Positions 5,974 to 6,013 of a stretch of 6,013 nt of DNA are shown piece by piece (positions within the stretch are counted from its first letter, which is position 1; every line of letters begins with the position of its first letter). A program made the position numbers and the translations under genes. Location: NCBI GenBank assembly GCA_024684155.1, contig JAIKXK010000232.1, positions 1-6,013 of the forward strand, in the 5' to 3' direction. This DNA is from Lachnospiraceae bacterium (GTDB taxonomy: Bacteria; Bacillota; Clostridia; Lachnospirales; Lachnospiraceae). The notes under the pieces were generated by a model. That model did no database searches. It was not told the origin of the DNA and saw nothing but the letters and a program-made list of their open reading frames with translations.

Positions 5974-6013
5974 ATGATTAAGAGATCTATGAAAACCATG
6001 GATGGTAATCAGG
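5974..6013 (+). CDS. nifJ: Pyruvate:ferredoxin (flavodoxin) oxidoreductase, first 13 codons only
   Basis: Only MIKRSMKTMDGNQ is present before the right edge. The KTMDGN motif preceded by a short basic lead is the characteristic N-terminus of single-chain pyruvate:ferredoxin oxidoreductases, where it is normally followed by an AAAHxAYAF stretch. The enzyme oxidatively decarboxylates pyruvate to acetyl-CoA and CO2 and reduces ferredoxin or flavodoxin, using thiamine diphosphate and iron-sulfur clusters, and is central to energy metabolism in anaerobic Clostridia. The consensus ribosome site seven bases upstream supports the start. The identification rests on a very short segment, so it is good but not certain; related 2-oxoacid oxidoreductases share a similar beginning. 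Confidence 0.75.
   Translation, partial: MIKRSMKTMDGNQ

Noticed and set aside
1..6013. A novel defence, mobile or biosynthetic system.
   Set aside because: All four complete or nearly identified genes belong to known families, and the gaps hold only promoters and hairpins; no integrase, toxin pair, repeat array or cargo cluster is visible.

Overview
The window looks like ordinary chromosomal sequence from a low-GC, motile, anaerobic member of the Clostridia, most likely a Lachnospiraceae relative. This is inferred from AT-rich spacers, strong AGGAGG-type ribosome binding sites, Clostridia-style chemoreceptor signalling domains, a YkpA/YbiT-type ABC-F protein close to the Bacillus/Clostridia form, and the first codons of a probable pyruvate:ferredoxin oxidoreductase. 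No rRNA, tRNA, CRISPR array, insertion sequence or phage gene is visible.

Layout: bases 1-386 (minus) hold the 5' part of a small multi-spanning membrane protein resembling the Pr6Pr family, cut by the left edge. It has an excellent promoter overlaid by a perfect inverted repeat (417-442). A long hairpin terminator (487-532) separates it from the ABC-F ATPase gene (555-2195, minus). A 183-bp divergent promoter region follows, then two chemoreceptor genes on the plus strand. The first (2379-3824) has six predicted membrane spans and no HAMP domain. The second (3976-5760) has the usual TM - single Cache-like sensor - TM - HAMP - signalling layout. A clear terminator (3876-3912) lies between them, so they are probably separate transcription units. 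A 213-bp spacer with two hairpins leads into the start of probable nifJ (5974 onward), cut by the right edge.

The two receptors should feed the same CheA/CheW array. Their signalling hairpins align without net insertion or deletion from the first methylation-region glutamates through the tip to the second methylation region, so they have the same length class and could pack together despite very different input modules. The ABC-F protein is a soluble ribosome-associated translation factor type and has no evident functional link to chemotaxis.

I found no convincing undescribed multi-gene system. The points most worth a second look are the HAMP-less six-span receptor, the operator-like dyad over the promoter of the small membrane protein, and the strong asymmetry between the two ATP sites of the ABC-F protein.
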